Assembly (NCBI GenBank): GCA_963169135.1
Contig: CAUJEQ010000229.1
Span: 1-5,824 of the forward strand
DNA from: Chloroflexota bacterium
GTDB taxonomy: Bacteria > Chloroflexota > Dehalococcoidia > Tepidiformales > Tepidiformaceae
Length of the DNA stretch: 5,824 nucleotides
Direction: 5' to 3'
Both the position numbers and the translations under genes were made by a program. The notes below the pieces were generated by a model that worked only from the letters and a program-made list of their open reading frames with translations, did no database searches and was not told the DNA's origin. This document shows positions 1 to 5,707 of this stretch, piece by piece. Position 1 is the first letter of the stretch. Each line of letters opens with the position of its first letter.

Positions 1-198
1 GCCGATCACCCGCTCCGCTTCACCGTCGCGGCCGTAACTCGGGGCCATGTCGAGCAGGGTGATGCCGCCCTCGACCGCCTCAACGACGGTCGCGATCGCT
101 TCATCACGTGATGTCGCGCCCCACACCTGTCCCAGCCCGCCTCCACCCAGCGTTAGCGCAGAGACCGGAGCGAGTGGGCCGAAGGGGCGCGTCTCCAT
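1..198 (-). CDS. aldo/keto reductase, N-terminal part (cut by window edge)
   Basis: The 66 visible residues form the start of an NAD(P)H-dependent aldo/keto reductase, a cytoplasmic TIM-barrel enzyme that reduces aldehydes and ketones to alcohols. The visible part runs from a beta-hairpin-like start through LTLGGGGLGQVWG to GGITLLDMAPSYG and ends with GEAERVIG, the usual first-barrel-strand signature. Asp50 and Tyr55 fall where the family has its catalytic Asp and Tyr; the catalytic Lys and His lie beyond the edge. The ATG at 198 follows a GGGAGG ribosome site (208 down to 203) by 4 bases. The start is only 12 bases after the stop of the acyl-CoA synthetase alpha gene, so it is very probably the third gene of that operon. 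The substrate cannot be told. The family call is firm; the subfamily, possibly one of the bacterial AKRs related to YajO or potassium-channel beta subunits, is not. Confidence 0.9.
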   Translation of the reverse strand, partial: METRPFGPLAPVSALTLGGGGLGQVWGATSRDEAIATVVEAVEGGITLLDMAPSYGRDGEAERVIG

Positions 199-210
199 GG
201 AGCCTCCCGG

Positions 211-1629
211 CTACCGGTTTTCGTAGGCCAGCACGCGCTGCATCGCCGCCGCCGCCCGCTCGAAGCTCTGGAACAGCGGGATGCCTTTCGCGTGGAACTT
301 CGGTGCGATGCTGGCCACGTACTCCGCCTCGTGCGCAGGGTGCAGGATCACCAGGAACGGTTTCTGCGAGCGCTTCTGGTGCGCGGCCAGCGTGTCGATC
401 GTCTTGTCGAGCGAATCGGGCACTTTCTTCCACTGGCGCGCCGCGAACATCGCCGACAACTCCATCGCCATGGCGTCGATGTTCGGGTCTGCATCCAGGA
501 TGCGCAGGATCCGGTCGAGAGTGTCCATCGACCCCTGGATCGTGCCGGCCATGTCGAGCGGGTTCTGGTAGCTGCCGCCGACGATGTTGAAGAACTCACC
601 CAGTTCGGCATACGTCTTGTCGCTGAACCGCGGCACGCGCAGCCCGGATTTCGCGAACGCATCCGTGATGGAGACGGACTGACCGCCGGTCTGGGCCATC
701 AGCGCCATCCCGTTGCCCTTCGGCCGCTTACTGTTCAGCAGCAGCTTCATCGTATCGATGGTCTCGTCGAGGTTGTTCGTGGTGATAGCGCCGCACTGCC
801 GCATCATCCCGTCCCAAACCGCCTGCGGAGCCGCGAGCGAACCCGTGTGCGACATCGTGGCCCGCGCACCTGCCTCGGTCTGCCCGCCCTTCCAGACGAT
901 CACCGGCTTGCGCTTGCACGCTTCGCGCAGCACCTCGAAGAAGCGCCGCCCGTTCTTCACACCCTCGACGTACATCCCGATGATCTCGGTCTCGTCGTCG
1001 AGCATCAGGTACTCGAGGTAGTCGGAGACATCGAGCACCACTGCGTTGCCGAACGAGGCGCAGCGACTGACATAGAGGCCATTCGCCGCCGAGACGAGGC
1101 TGAACATAATGCCGTGCGTGCCCGACTGCGAGAGAAAGCCGATCTTCCCCGCGTCGGTTACCGGCGCGTCCGCGTTGAAGCGCACACCAGATTTCGGCAG
1201 GTAGAGGCCCATGCAGTTCGGCCCCACCAGGTTGAAGTTCGCTTCGCGCGCCATCGTGGTCAGCTGGTCTTGCAGCTTGATGCCAAGTTCCTCGCCGGTC
1301 TCGGCGAACCCGGAGGTGAAGAAGCCAGCGCCGTTCGCGCCGTTCGCGATGAGGTCCTTCAGCACGTAGGGCGAAACCTGTCGCGGCACTGCCACGACTG
1401 CGTAGTCGATCGGCTCGGGAATGTCCGCCATCGAGCGGAAGTTCTGGATGCCAAGCGCCTCGATCCCCGGGATCTCCTTCTCGTCGAGCTGGACCGAGTA
1501 GAGCCGCCCGCCCTTCTCTTTGAAGGGCATGTTGTTCTGGAGCCACATGTACATCGGGCCCTTGTCGCCTACAACGGCGACGACTTCGGGGTTGAACATG
1601 CGGTCAAGCCGATGACCGGGAACTGCCAT
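211..1629 (-). CDS. acyl-CoA synthetase (NDP-forming), alpha subunit, CoA-binding and ligase domains
   Basis: This 472-residue protein is the alpha subunit of an NDP (usually ADP)-forming acetate/acyl-CoA ligase. The enzyme interconverts acyl-CoA + ADP + Pi with acid + CoA + ATP in the cytoplasm. Three parts can be seen: a Rossmann CoA-binding domain (about residues 10-130, beginning FNPEVVAVVGDKGP), a succinyl-CoA-synthetase-like ligase domain (about 131-295), and a C-terminal flavodoxin-like domain (about 300-472). VGPNCMG (135-141), SQSG (167-170) and SHTGSLA (260-266) are family motifs. His261 sits where the family carries the phosphohistidine. GGQS (315-318) and NPLDM (356-360) belong to the third domain. 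The start at 1629 is preferred because GGAAGG (1644-1639) lies 9 bases upstream. An ATG at 1638 would add MST but leaves no spacing; starts further upstream run into the beta gene. Length fits the separate alpha subunits of archaeal and bacterial enzymes. The substrate is unknown. Confidence 0.93.
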   Translation of the reverse strand: MAVPGHRLDRMFNPEVVAVVGDKGPMYMWLQNNMPFKEKGGRLYSVQLDEKEIPGIEALGIQNFRSMADIPEPIDYAVVAVPRQVSPYVLKDLIANGANGAGFFTSGFAETGEELGIKLQDQLTTMAREANFNLVGPNCMGLYLPKSGVRFNADAPVTDAGKIGFLSQSGTHGIMFSLVSAANGLYVSRCASFGNAVVLDVSDYLEYLMLDDETEIIGMYVEGVKNGRRFFEVLREACKRKPVIVWKGGQTEAGARATMSHTGSLAAPQAVWDGMMRQCGAITTNNLDETIDTMKLLLNSKRPKGNGMALMAQTGGQSVSITDAFAKSGLRVPRFSDKTYAELGEFFNIVGGSYQNPLDMAGTIQGSMDTLDRILRILDADPNIDAMAMELSAMFAARQWKKVPDSLDKTIDTLAAHQKRSQKPFLVILHPAHEAEYVASIAPKFHAKGIPLFQSFERAAAAMQRVLAYENR

Positions 1630-1638
1630 GGTGCTCAT

Positions 1639-1644
1639 CCTTCC
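1639..1644 (-). promoter_or_regulatory. ribosome binding site that decides the alpha-subunit start
   Basis: Read on the minus strand this is GGAAGG. It ends 9 bases before the ATG at 1629 and directly abuts the ATG at 1638. The spacing favours 1629, though 1638 is only three codons longer and cannot be excluded. Confidence 0.5.
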
Positions 1645-1690
1645 AGGGAGACCGCCGCCTTCCGCGTGCGGCCGCGACGACCAACGGGGC

Positions 1691-2389
1691 TCAGGATTCG
1701 GAGATGACGATCCGGGCGTCGACCGCGAGGGCTCCATCCGGGTAGGCGAAGACCGGGTTGAGGTCGAGTTCGCGCACTTCCGGGTGCTTCTCCACGAATG
1801 CCGACACTTTCAGGATGGTCTGCTTCAGCGCAGCGATATCCGCCGGCGGCTGGCCGCGCACCCCGGCGAGCACCGGGCGACCCTTGATCTCGTTGATCAT
1901 CTGGTCGGCGTCCTTGTCCGCCAGCGGCACCAGCCGGAACGAGACGTCCTTCAGCACCTCAACCATGATGCCGCCGAGCCCGAACATCATCACCGGCCCG
2001 AACTGCGGGTCCGTGGTCATGCCCACGATGACCTCGGTGCCCTGGGGCGCCATATGCTGGACGGCTACGCCGAGGATGTTCGCCCCGGGGACGGCCTTCT
2101 TCGAGCTCGCCAGGATCTCGTCGAATGCCACACCGACCGCGTCCTTGTCGCTGAGGTTGAGTTTCACGCCGCCGACATCGCTCTTGTGGGCGATGTCGGG
2201 CGAGACGACCTTGAGGACCACTGGGTACCCGGCAGCTTCGGCCTGGGCCTGGGCTTCGTCGCGGTTCTTGGCCAGGGTGGTGTTGGCGACGGAGACGCCG
2301 GCTTCCTTCAGGAGTGATTTGGCCTCGACCTCATTGAGCAGGGTCCGGCCTTCGGCGCGCGCCTGCGCCAGGACTGTTTCGAACGACAT
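1691..2389 (-). CDS. acyl-CoA synthetase (NDP-forming), beta subunit, ATP-grasp
   Basis: This 232-residue protein is the beta (nucleotide-binding) subunit of the NDP-forming acyl-CoA synthetase and partners the alpha subunit encoded next. It is an ATP-grasp protein. LLNEVEAKSLLKEAGV (17-32) is the typical opening helix; PVVLKVVSPDIAHKSDVGGV (56-75) contains Lys60 and His68. His68 matches the beta-subunit histidine thought to carry phosphate from alpha to ADP. GTEVIVGMTTDPQFGPV (117-133), FGLGGIMVEVLKDVSFRLVP (136-155) and ELDLNP (207-212) are the remaining nucleotide and Mg-binding motifs. Length fits separate beta subunits of about 25 kDa. The ATG at 2389 follows GAGG (2400-2397) by 7 bases. 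The longer in-frame extension upstream is low-complexity and crosses the likely promoter, so it is untranslated. About 61 bases separate it from the alpha start. The beta-before-alpha order and shared strand point to one transcript. Confidence 0.93.
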   Translation of the reverse strand: MSFETVLAQARAEGRTLLNEVEAKSLLKEAGVSVANTTLAKNRDEAQAQAEAAGYPVVLKVVSPDIAHKSDVGGVKLNLSDKDAVGVAFDEILASSKKAVPGANILGVAVQHMAPQGTEVIVGMTTDPQFGPVMMFGLGGIMVEVLKDVSFRLVPLADKDADQMINEIKGRPVLAGVRGQPPADIAALKQTILKVSAFVEKHPEVRELDLNPVFAYPDGALAVDARIVISES

Positions 2390-2424
2390 GCGGGAGCCTC
2401 GATTGGGGCGGAGATGGTGCCGCG

Positions 2425-2454
2425 ATTGTACGTGAGGCAACCGGGTAGTGTCCT
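2425..2454 (-). promoter_or_regulatory. candidate sigma70-type promoter for the acyl-CoA synthetase operon
   Basis: On the minus strand, AGGACA (2454-2449, four of six matches to the -35 consensus) is followed after 18 bases by TACAAT (2430-2425, five of six matches to the -10 consensus). Transcription would begin near 2418, giving a leader of roughly 30 bases that contains the GAGG ribosome site. The -10 box is unusually A+T-rich for this region. No experiment supports it here. Confidence 0.45.
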
Positions 2455-2498
2455 TAGACGTGCTGGGTGCCGCCGCCCTCGCCGGGGTTCGCGCCCAC

Positions 2499-2525
2499 AC
2501 GTGGCGGCGAACGCCAGCGCCACGT
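2499..2525. repeat. 8-bp inverted repeat in the divergent intergenic region, possible operator
   Basis: ACGTGGCG (2499-2506) and its exact reverse complement CGCCACGT (2518-2525) are separated by 11 bases. Inside it a shorter TGGCG/CGCCA pair (2502-2506 and 2512-2516) can form with a 5-base loop. A second, weaker pair is GTTCGC (2487-2492) with GCGAAC (2507-2512). The right arm ends at the start of a weak -10-like TAGATT (2525-2530) in front of the oxidoreductase gene, a position suited to a repressor site. A chance repeat in G+C-rich DNA is also possible. Confidence 0.4.
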
Positions 2526-2541
2526 AGATTCTCTCCCACCT

Positions 2542-2547
2542 GGAGGG
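2542..2547 (+). promoter_or_regulatory. strong ribosome binding site fixing a GTG start
   Basis: GGAGGG lies 5 bases before GTG at 2553. It decides the start of the GMC oxidoreductase against the in-frame ATG at 2448. The latter would add 35 low-complexity residues ahead of the FAD-binding fold and has no comparable site. Confidence 0.8.
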
Positions 2548-2552
2548 ACAAA

Positions 2553-4091
2553 GTGGACGAACAATTCGATGTGATCGTGGTCGGCGCTGGTTCGGCGGGC
2601 GCAGTTGTGGCCGCCCGGGCAAGCGAAGAGCCTTATCGCTCGGTGCTTCTCGTCGAGGCCGGGCCAGACTATGCCGACACGGCACAAACCCCGTTCGACC
2701 TGGTCAACAGCCACAACAACTCCTACACCGACCACGACTGGGGCTTCGACTACCAGCCCACTGCCCGTGGCGGGTCGCGGCCCTTTCCTCGCGGCCGGGT
2801 GACGGGCGGATCGAGCGCGGTCAACACCACCATCGCCCTCCGCGGCATGCCCGAGGACTACGACGGCTGGGCCGCAGCCGGGAACCCCGAGTGGGCCTGG
2901 GACAAGGTCCTGCCCGCCTTCAAACGCCTCGAACGCGACCTCGAGTTCGGCGACCGCGACTACCACGGCGATGCCGGGCCGATCACCATCCGGCGTTACC
3001 GCCACGACGAGATGACCCGAGTCCACCAGGCCTGGCTCGCCGCCGCCGAAGAACTCGGCTATCCCTACTGCGAGGACGCGAATGATCCCACTGGCTGGGG
3101 CGCCGGGCCCCATCCGATGAACAAGATCGGCCGCCTCCGCATCTCGACCGCGATCGGCTATCTCTCCGCGGCCCGCGCCCGTCCGAACCTGGCCATCCGT
3201 TCGAACACCCTGACTCGCCGGGTCATCGTCGAAAACGGCCGCGCCGTAGGTGTCGAAGTCGAGACCGATGGCGGTGTGCAGACGCTCCGGGGCAAGCTCA
3301 TTGTCCTCTCCGCCGGGTCACTGCAAACGCCCTGCATCCTCATGCGCTCCGGCATCGGCCCGCGCGAAGAGCTCGCGCAGCACGGCATTGGCGTTCTCCG
3401 CGACGTCCCCGGCGTTGGCGCGAACCTGAGCGACCACCCGGCGCTCGCCATCGTCTGCCGGGCGAAAGACCCGTCCCTACTCGACGCGGACCAGCCAATC
3501 GTGCAGACCATCCTGCGCTACACCGCCCCCGGCAGCGAGCACCGGAACGACCTCCAGATCGAAGCATTTTCGTTCTCCCCGCGCGGCGGGCCGCTCCATA
3601 GCTTCGCAATCGCGACGGTCCTGGAGCAGGCCTACGGCACCGGCACGGTCCGGCTGTCCTCCGCCGACCCTCACGCCGCGCCCATCACCGAGCAGCACTT
3701 CGGCGAGGACGAGCGCGACCTGAAGCGCCTCATCGCCGGCTTCCGTGACACGATCGCCTTCACGAAGTCGGCCGCGATGAAGGAAGTGATCGCCGAGGTC
3801 ACTTTCCCCGACCCCCGCCGCGACCTCTCCGATGAGAGCATCGGGGACCTCGTGCGGCGGCTCGCGGCGAGCGGCTTCCACCCCTGCGCCACTGCGCGCA
3901 TGGGTCCCGCCGGCGATCCCACTGCAGTGGTCGACCAGCATGGACGCTGCCACGCAGTCGAGGGGCTCGCCGTCGCTGACGCCTCTATCATGCCGACGGT
4001 CCCCCGGGCGAACACGAACCTCACCTCGATCATGATCGGCGAGATGATCGGCGAGTGGGTGAGGACACGCCCGGGCGAATATGGGCTATAG
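2553..4091 (+). CDS. GMC-family FAD-dependent oxidoreductase (choline dehydrogenase-like)
   Basis: This 512-residue flavoprotein belongs to the glucose-methanol-choline family, which oxidises alcohols to carbonyls using FAD. The N-terminus is a Rossmann FAD-binding motif, FDVIVVGAGSAG (5-16), closed by the acidic residue Glu35 in LLVEAGP. The first GMC signature starts at GRVTGGSSAVN (81-91) and the second is GSLQTPCILMRSGIG (255-269). GVGANLSDHP (287-296) is another family block. The active site is HPCATARMG (443-451) with His443; the partner is an Asn in RANTNLTSIMIGE (485-497). There is no signal peptide or membrane segment, so it is probably cytoplasmic. The GTG start begins right before the FAD fold and has a strong ribosome site. 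The gene is transcribed away from the acyl-CoA synthetase operon, and a toxin-antitoxin pair follows 32 bases after its stop. The substrate is unknown; a mycofactocin-type dehydrogenase was considered, but no mycofactocin genes are visible here. Confidence 0.93.
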   Translation: MDEQFDVIVVGAGSAGAVVAARASEEPYRSVLLVEAGPDYADTAQTPFDLVNSHNNSYTDHDWGFDYQPTARGGSRPFPRGRVTGGSSAVNTTIALRGMPEDYDGWAAAGNPEWAWDKVLPAFKRLERDLEFGDRDYHGDAGPITIRRYRHDEMTRVHQAWLAAAEELGYPYCEDANDPTGWGAGPHPMNKIGRLRISTAIGYLSAARARPNLAIRSNTLTRRVIVENGRAVGVEVETDGGVQTLRGKLIVLSAGSLQTPCILMRSGIGPREELAQHGIGVLRDVPGVGANLSDHPALAIVCRAKDPSLLDADQPIVQTILRYTAPGSEHRNDLQIEAFSFSPRGGPLHSFAIATVLEQAYGTGTVRLSSADPHAAPITEQHFGEDERDLKRLIAGFRDTIAFTKSAAMKEVIAEVTFPDPRRDLSDESIGDLVRRLAASGFHPCATARMGPAGDPTAVVDQHGRCHAVEGLAVADASIMPTVPRANTNLTSIMIGEMIGEWVRTRPGEYGL

Positions 4092-4111
4092 GGGTTCCCG
4101 GCCAGCGGTGG

Positions 4112-4117
4112 TAAGAT
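4112..4117 (+). promoter_or_regulatory. TANNNT -10 box for a probable leaderless antitoxin transcript
   Basis: TAAGAT ends 6 bases before the antitoxin ATG at 4124, where the start codon itself would be the first transcribed base. No purine-rich ribosome site is present in the 30 bases upstream, and no clear -35 box is seen. This spacing is typical of leaderless genes in several high-G+C bacterial groups. Antitoxin dimers of this type normally bind such promoters to repress their own operon. Confidence 0.4.
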
Positions 4118-4123
4118 GGTAGT

Positions 4124-4396
4124 ATGAAGGTCAAGACGTCCGTTTCGCTCTCCGAAGAACTGCTCGCCGCGATCGACGAAGTCGCCGGTCCCGGTCGCAG
4201 CCGCTCAGCGGTTCTGGAAGAGGCTGCTGACGAGTGGGTCAAGCGCCGCCGCCGCCAGGAGGTGTTTCATGAGGAAGTTGCCCGCTTGAACGCCATTGTC
4301 GAAGGGCCTGAGCCTCCGGACGTCCTGGACTACTCGATCGACCCCATGGAGCTCGGCGATCCATTCGAAGAGGTTGCACCGCTTGGAGCGGGGTGA
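4124..4396 (+). CDS. ribbon-helix-helix antitoxin of a type II toxin-antitoxin pair
   Basis: This 90-residue protein has a CopG/MetJ-like ribbon-helix-helix domain at about residues 1-42. VKTSVSLSEELLAAIDEVAG gives the DNA-contacting strand and first helix, and RSRSAVLEEAADEWV (25-39) gives the turn and second helix. A basic RRRR stretch follows at 41-44. The remainder (about 45-90) is acidic, with PEPPDVLDYSIDPMELGDPFEE, as expected for a tail that wraps and neutralises the toxin. Dimers are expected to bind DNA and repress their own promoter, more strongly with toxin bound; this is family knowledge. The ATG at 4124 is the natural start of the DNA-binding strand. The gene overlaps the toxin gene by 14 bases, so the two are almost certainly co-transcribed and translationally coupled. 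It may also read through from the GMC oxidoreductase gene 32 bases upstream. Confidence 0.88.
   Translation: MKVKTSVSLSEELLAAIDEVAGPGRSRSAVLEEAADEWVKRRRRQEVFHEEVARLNAIVEGPEPPDVLDYSIDPMELGDPFEEVAPLGAG
4368..4373 (+). promoter_or_regulatory. ribosome binding site for the TTG-start toxin
   Basis: AAGAGG inside the antitoxin coding sequence lies 9 bases before TTG at 4383, and so supports that non-ATG start. A second in-frame TTG at 4374 directly abuts the site and is therefore less likely. Confidence 0.5.
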
Positions 4397-4724
4397 GATT
4401 TACCTGACAGCTCCGAACCCTCCGAACCCCCGCCGGCGACGTGCTTTCGTCGTCGTGTCACGGCCAGAACTCATCGCGTCACGCTATTCGTCGGTGCTCT
4501 GCGTGCCGTTGTACTCGTCCTATGTTGGCACTCCCACGGAGGTCGCGTTGGATGAGCACTCCGGATTGAAACGCCTTTCGTACGCTCGATGCGATGAACT
4601 GACGAGCGTGCCCAGGGCCCGCCTTACCGCGCTTGTTGGCAAGGTCCCGGCAGTGAAGCTGCGTGAACTGGGTCGAGCGATGGCCGTCGCCCTCGACATT
4701 CAGGCATCGGACCTCTCGGATTAA
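4383..4724 (+). CDS. MazF/PemK-family endoribonuclease toxin
   Basis: This 113-residue protein is a type II toxin of the MazF/PemK fold, a small beta-barrel that cuts mRNA at short sequences when not held by its antitoxin. MERGEIYL (1-8) is the family's opening strand. RAFVVVSRPE (20-29) matches the RPVVVLS block, with Arg20 at the expected catalytic arginine. LCVPLYSS (39-46) matches the VPxTS block, with Ser45/Ser46 where many relatives have Thr. TEVALDEHSGLKRLSYARCDELTSVPRARL (52-81) contains the usual GL...S.A..D.. strand pair. No ATG is available at this point, so TTG at 4383 is taken as the start. It begins 14 bases before the end of the antitoxin gene, a common way to link toxin and antitoxin output. 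The longer frame from ATG at 4296 would add an unrelated 29-residue piece read from the antitoxin gene. The family call is firm; cutting specificity is unknown. Confidence 0.88.
   Translation: MERGEIYLTAPNPPNPRRRRAFVVVSRPELIASRYSSVLCVPLYSSYVGTPTEVALDEHSGLKRLSYARCDELTSVPRARLTALVGKVPAVKLRELGRAMAVALDIQASDLSD
4412..4429 (+). repeat. tandem 9-bp duplication inside the toxin gene
   Basis: TCCGAACCC occurs twice back to back (4412-4420 and 4421-4429). It encodes PNPPNP in the loop after the first strand of the toxin and keeps the frame. It looks like a simple slip duplication that lengthened the loop just ahead of the RRRR stretch. Confidence 0.75.
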
Positions 4725-4755
4725 CGCTTGTTTGCCGCGCCGCGTTTCAACATTA

Positions 4756-5298
4756 GTGAAGCTCTTCCACTTCTCCGAAGATCCCGGCATACGCCTGTTC
4801 GTCCCCCGGACTCCGGGCCACCGGCCCGACGTGCCACCGATGGTCTGGACCGTCGACGAAGAACGCGCGTGGACCTACCTTTTCCCGCGCGACTGTCCCC
4901 GCGTGCTCCTTTGGCCCACACCCGAGACGAACGCAGCCGACCTCGACCGCTGGTTCGGCGGCCGGCCCGACGCACGCATTGCTTGCATCGAATGGGCCTG
5001 GCTGGAACGCATGCGCTTCACGCCCCTCTTTCGCTACGAGATGGACCGGGCCAGCTTCCGCCCGCTCGAAACCGACCCCTGGATGTGGGTCAGCGCCGCC
5101 AACGAGATTCCGCGCTCCGTCGAGCCGGTCGGCGACCTGATCAGTGCGCTCGGCGCCGAGGACGTGGAGCTGCGGCTCATGCCGTCGCTCACCCCGCTCT
5201 TCGGGGCGTGGGAGCACAGCTTCCACTTCTCCGGCATCCGTCTCCGGAACGCCAGGGATTGGCCCGAGGTTGCGCCGCCTTCCCCTACGTCGGCCTGA
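4756..5298 (+). CDS. DUF6886-like protein of unknown function
   Basis: This 180-residue protein begins KLFHFSEDPGIRLFVPR (2-18) and carries YLFPRDCPRVLLWP (41-54). I associate both blocks with a conserved bacterial family of unknown function (DUF6886), but that match rests on memory of the pattern. It is rich in Trp, Arg and acidic residues, and has no signal peptide or membrane segment, so it is probably cytoplasmic. No catalytic motif can be assigned with confidence; the early His5, Glu8, Asp9 and the conserved PRDCPR block (44-49) are the most striking residues. GTG at 4756 is chosen because the family-like sequence begins there. No ribosome site precedes it, so either initiation is weak or coupled to the toxin gene, 31 bases upstream, or the start is wrong. 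The 3' end overlaps the convergent OB-fold gene by 14 bases. It may share a transcript with the toxin-antitoxin pair, but there is no functional reason to link them. Confidence 0.75.
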   Translation: MKLFHFSEDPGIRLFVPRTPGHRPDVPPMVWTVDEERAWTYLFPRDCPRVLLWPTPETNAADLDRWFGGRPDARIACIEWAWLERMRFTPLFRYEMDRASFRPLETDPWMWVSAANEIPRSVEPVGDLISALGAEDVELRLMPSLTPLFGAWEHSFHFSGIRLRNARDWPEVAPPSPTSA

Positions 5299-5698
5299 AG
5301 TACGGCAGCGCTATCGCGTCGGTCACGTCGTCGAATACCGCCTGGACCGGCGTCCCGATCTTCACCGCGTCAGGGTCCATTTCGACCACCAGGCTGGTCA
5401 TGCGCGGGCCCTCCGCGAGCTCGATGACGCCGATGATGTACGGCACGTCCTGCTCGAACTCGGGCGACGTAGGCCGCCGCGCCACCGTGTAGCTATAGAT
5501 CGTCCCCGCGCCGGATGCGTCGAACCACGTGAGTTCGTTCGAGAGGCACTTCGGGCAGTGCGACCGCGCGTAGTAAAACACGTGACCGTTCGCGCAACGC
5601 TGCAGTGTCAAGCGGTGCTGCTTCGCTGCATCCCAGAACGGCTGGCTGATCGGTGTCGGGACCGGCAACGGCTCGGTGCCCTTGCGATACTTCGGCAT
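5285..5698 (-). CDS. DUF35-type zinc-ribbon/OB-fold protein, thiolase partner
   Basis: This 137-residue protein belongs to the DUF35 family (rubredoxin-like zinc ribbon plus OB-fold). Family members bind acyl-CoA and form complexes with thiolases, HMG-CoA synthases or steroid-side-chain enzymes. The N-terminal helix SQPFWDAAKQHRLTLQRC (18-35) leads to the zinc ribbon, with Cys35, His39, Cys48 and Cys51 as likely ligands in CANGHVFYYARSHCPKC. The canonical second cysteine of a CxxC pair is Gly38 here. The OB-fold follows: GAGTIYSYTVARRP (63-76), VPYIIGVIEL (85-94), then GPRMTSLVVEMD (97-108) and VKIGTPVQAVFDD (112-124). The ATG at 5698 has AGGAG (5709-5705) 6 bases upstream, overlapping the thiolase stop, and the two genes are 9 bases apart. 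They are therefore probably translationally coupled and their products likely form a complex. The substrate acyl chain is unknown. Confidence 0.9.
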   Translation of the reverse strand: MPKYRKGTEPLPVPTPISQPFWDAAKQHRLTLQRCANGHVFYYARSHCPKCLSNELTWFDASGAGTIYSYTVARRPTSPEFEQDVPYIIGVIELAEGPRMTSLVVEMDPDAVKIGTPVQAVFDDVTDAIALPYFRPT

Positions 5699-5707
5699 CT
5701 CTTTCTC

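Noticed and set aside
728..1546. A 272-codon minus-strand frame inside the alpha gene
   Set aside because: It is a shifted-frame shadow of the alpha subunit, with an Arg/Gly/Ala-rich translation and no motif.
1630..1690. G+C-rich spacer between the beta and alpha genes as a terminator or attenuator
   Set aside because: The only perfect pairing (CCGC/GCGG around two bases) has too small a loop, and no T-run follows.
292..1707. A 471-codon open frame on the plus strand opposite the alpha subunit
   Set aside because: It is the mirror of a well-recognised gene in G+C-rich DNA. Its translation is rich in Arg, His and Val with no family motif, and it has no convincing ribosome site.
1628..2317. 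A 229-codon plus-strand frame opposite the beta subunit
   Set aside because: Same antisense effect; the minus strand encodes a clear ATP-grasp subunit with all its motifs.
2448..2552. N-terminal extension of the GMC oxidoreductase from the ATG at 2448
   Set aside because: The 35 added residues precede a complete FAD fold, cover the inverted repeat and lack a ribosome site; GTG at 2553 has GGAGGG at ideal spacing.
2454..3113. A 219-codon minus-strand frame opposite the start of the GMC gene
   Set aside because: Antisense shadow, Gly/Val-rich and with no family features; the GMC frame has all expected motifs.
4693..4721. A possible promoter (TCGACA, 17 bases, TCGGAT) in front of the DUF6886-like gene
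   Set aside because: The -10-like box matches only three of six positions and the sequence lies inside the toxin coding region, so it is not better than chance.
4728..5492. A 254-codon plus-strand frame covering the DUF6886-like gene and the convergent OB-fold gene
   Set aside because: Its translation is Arg/Pro-rich and runs out of frame through two better-supported genes on opposite strands.
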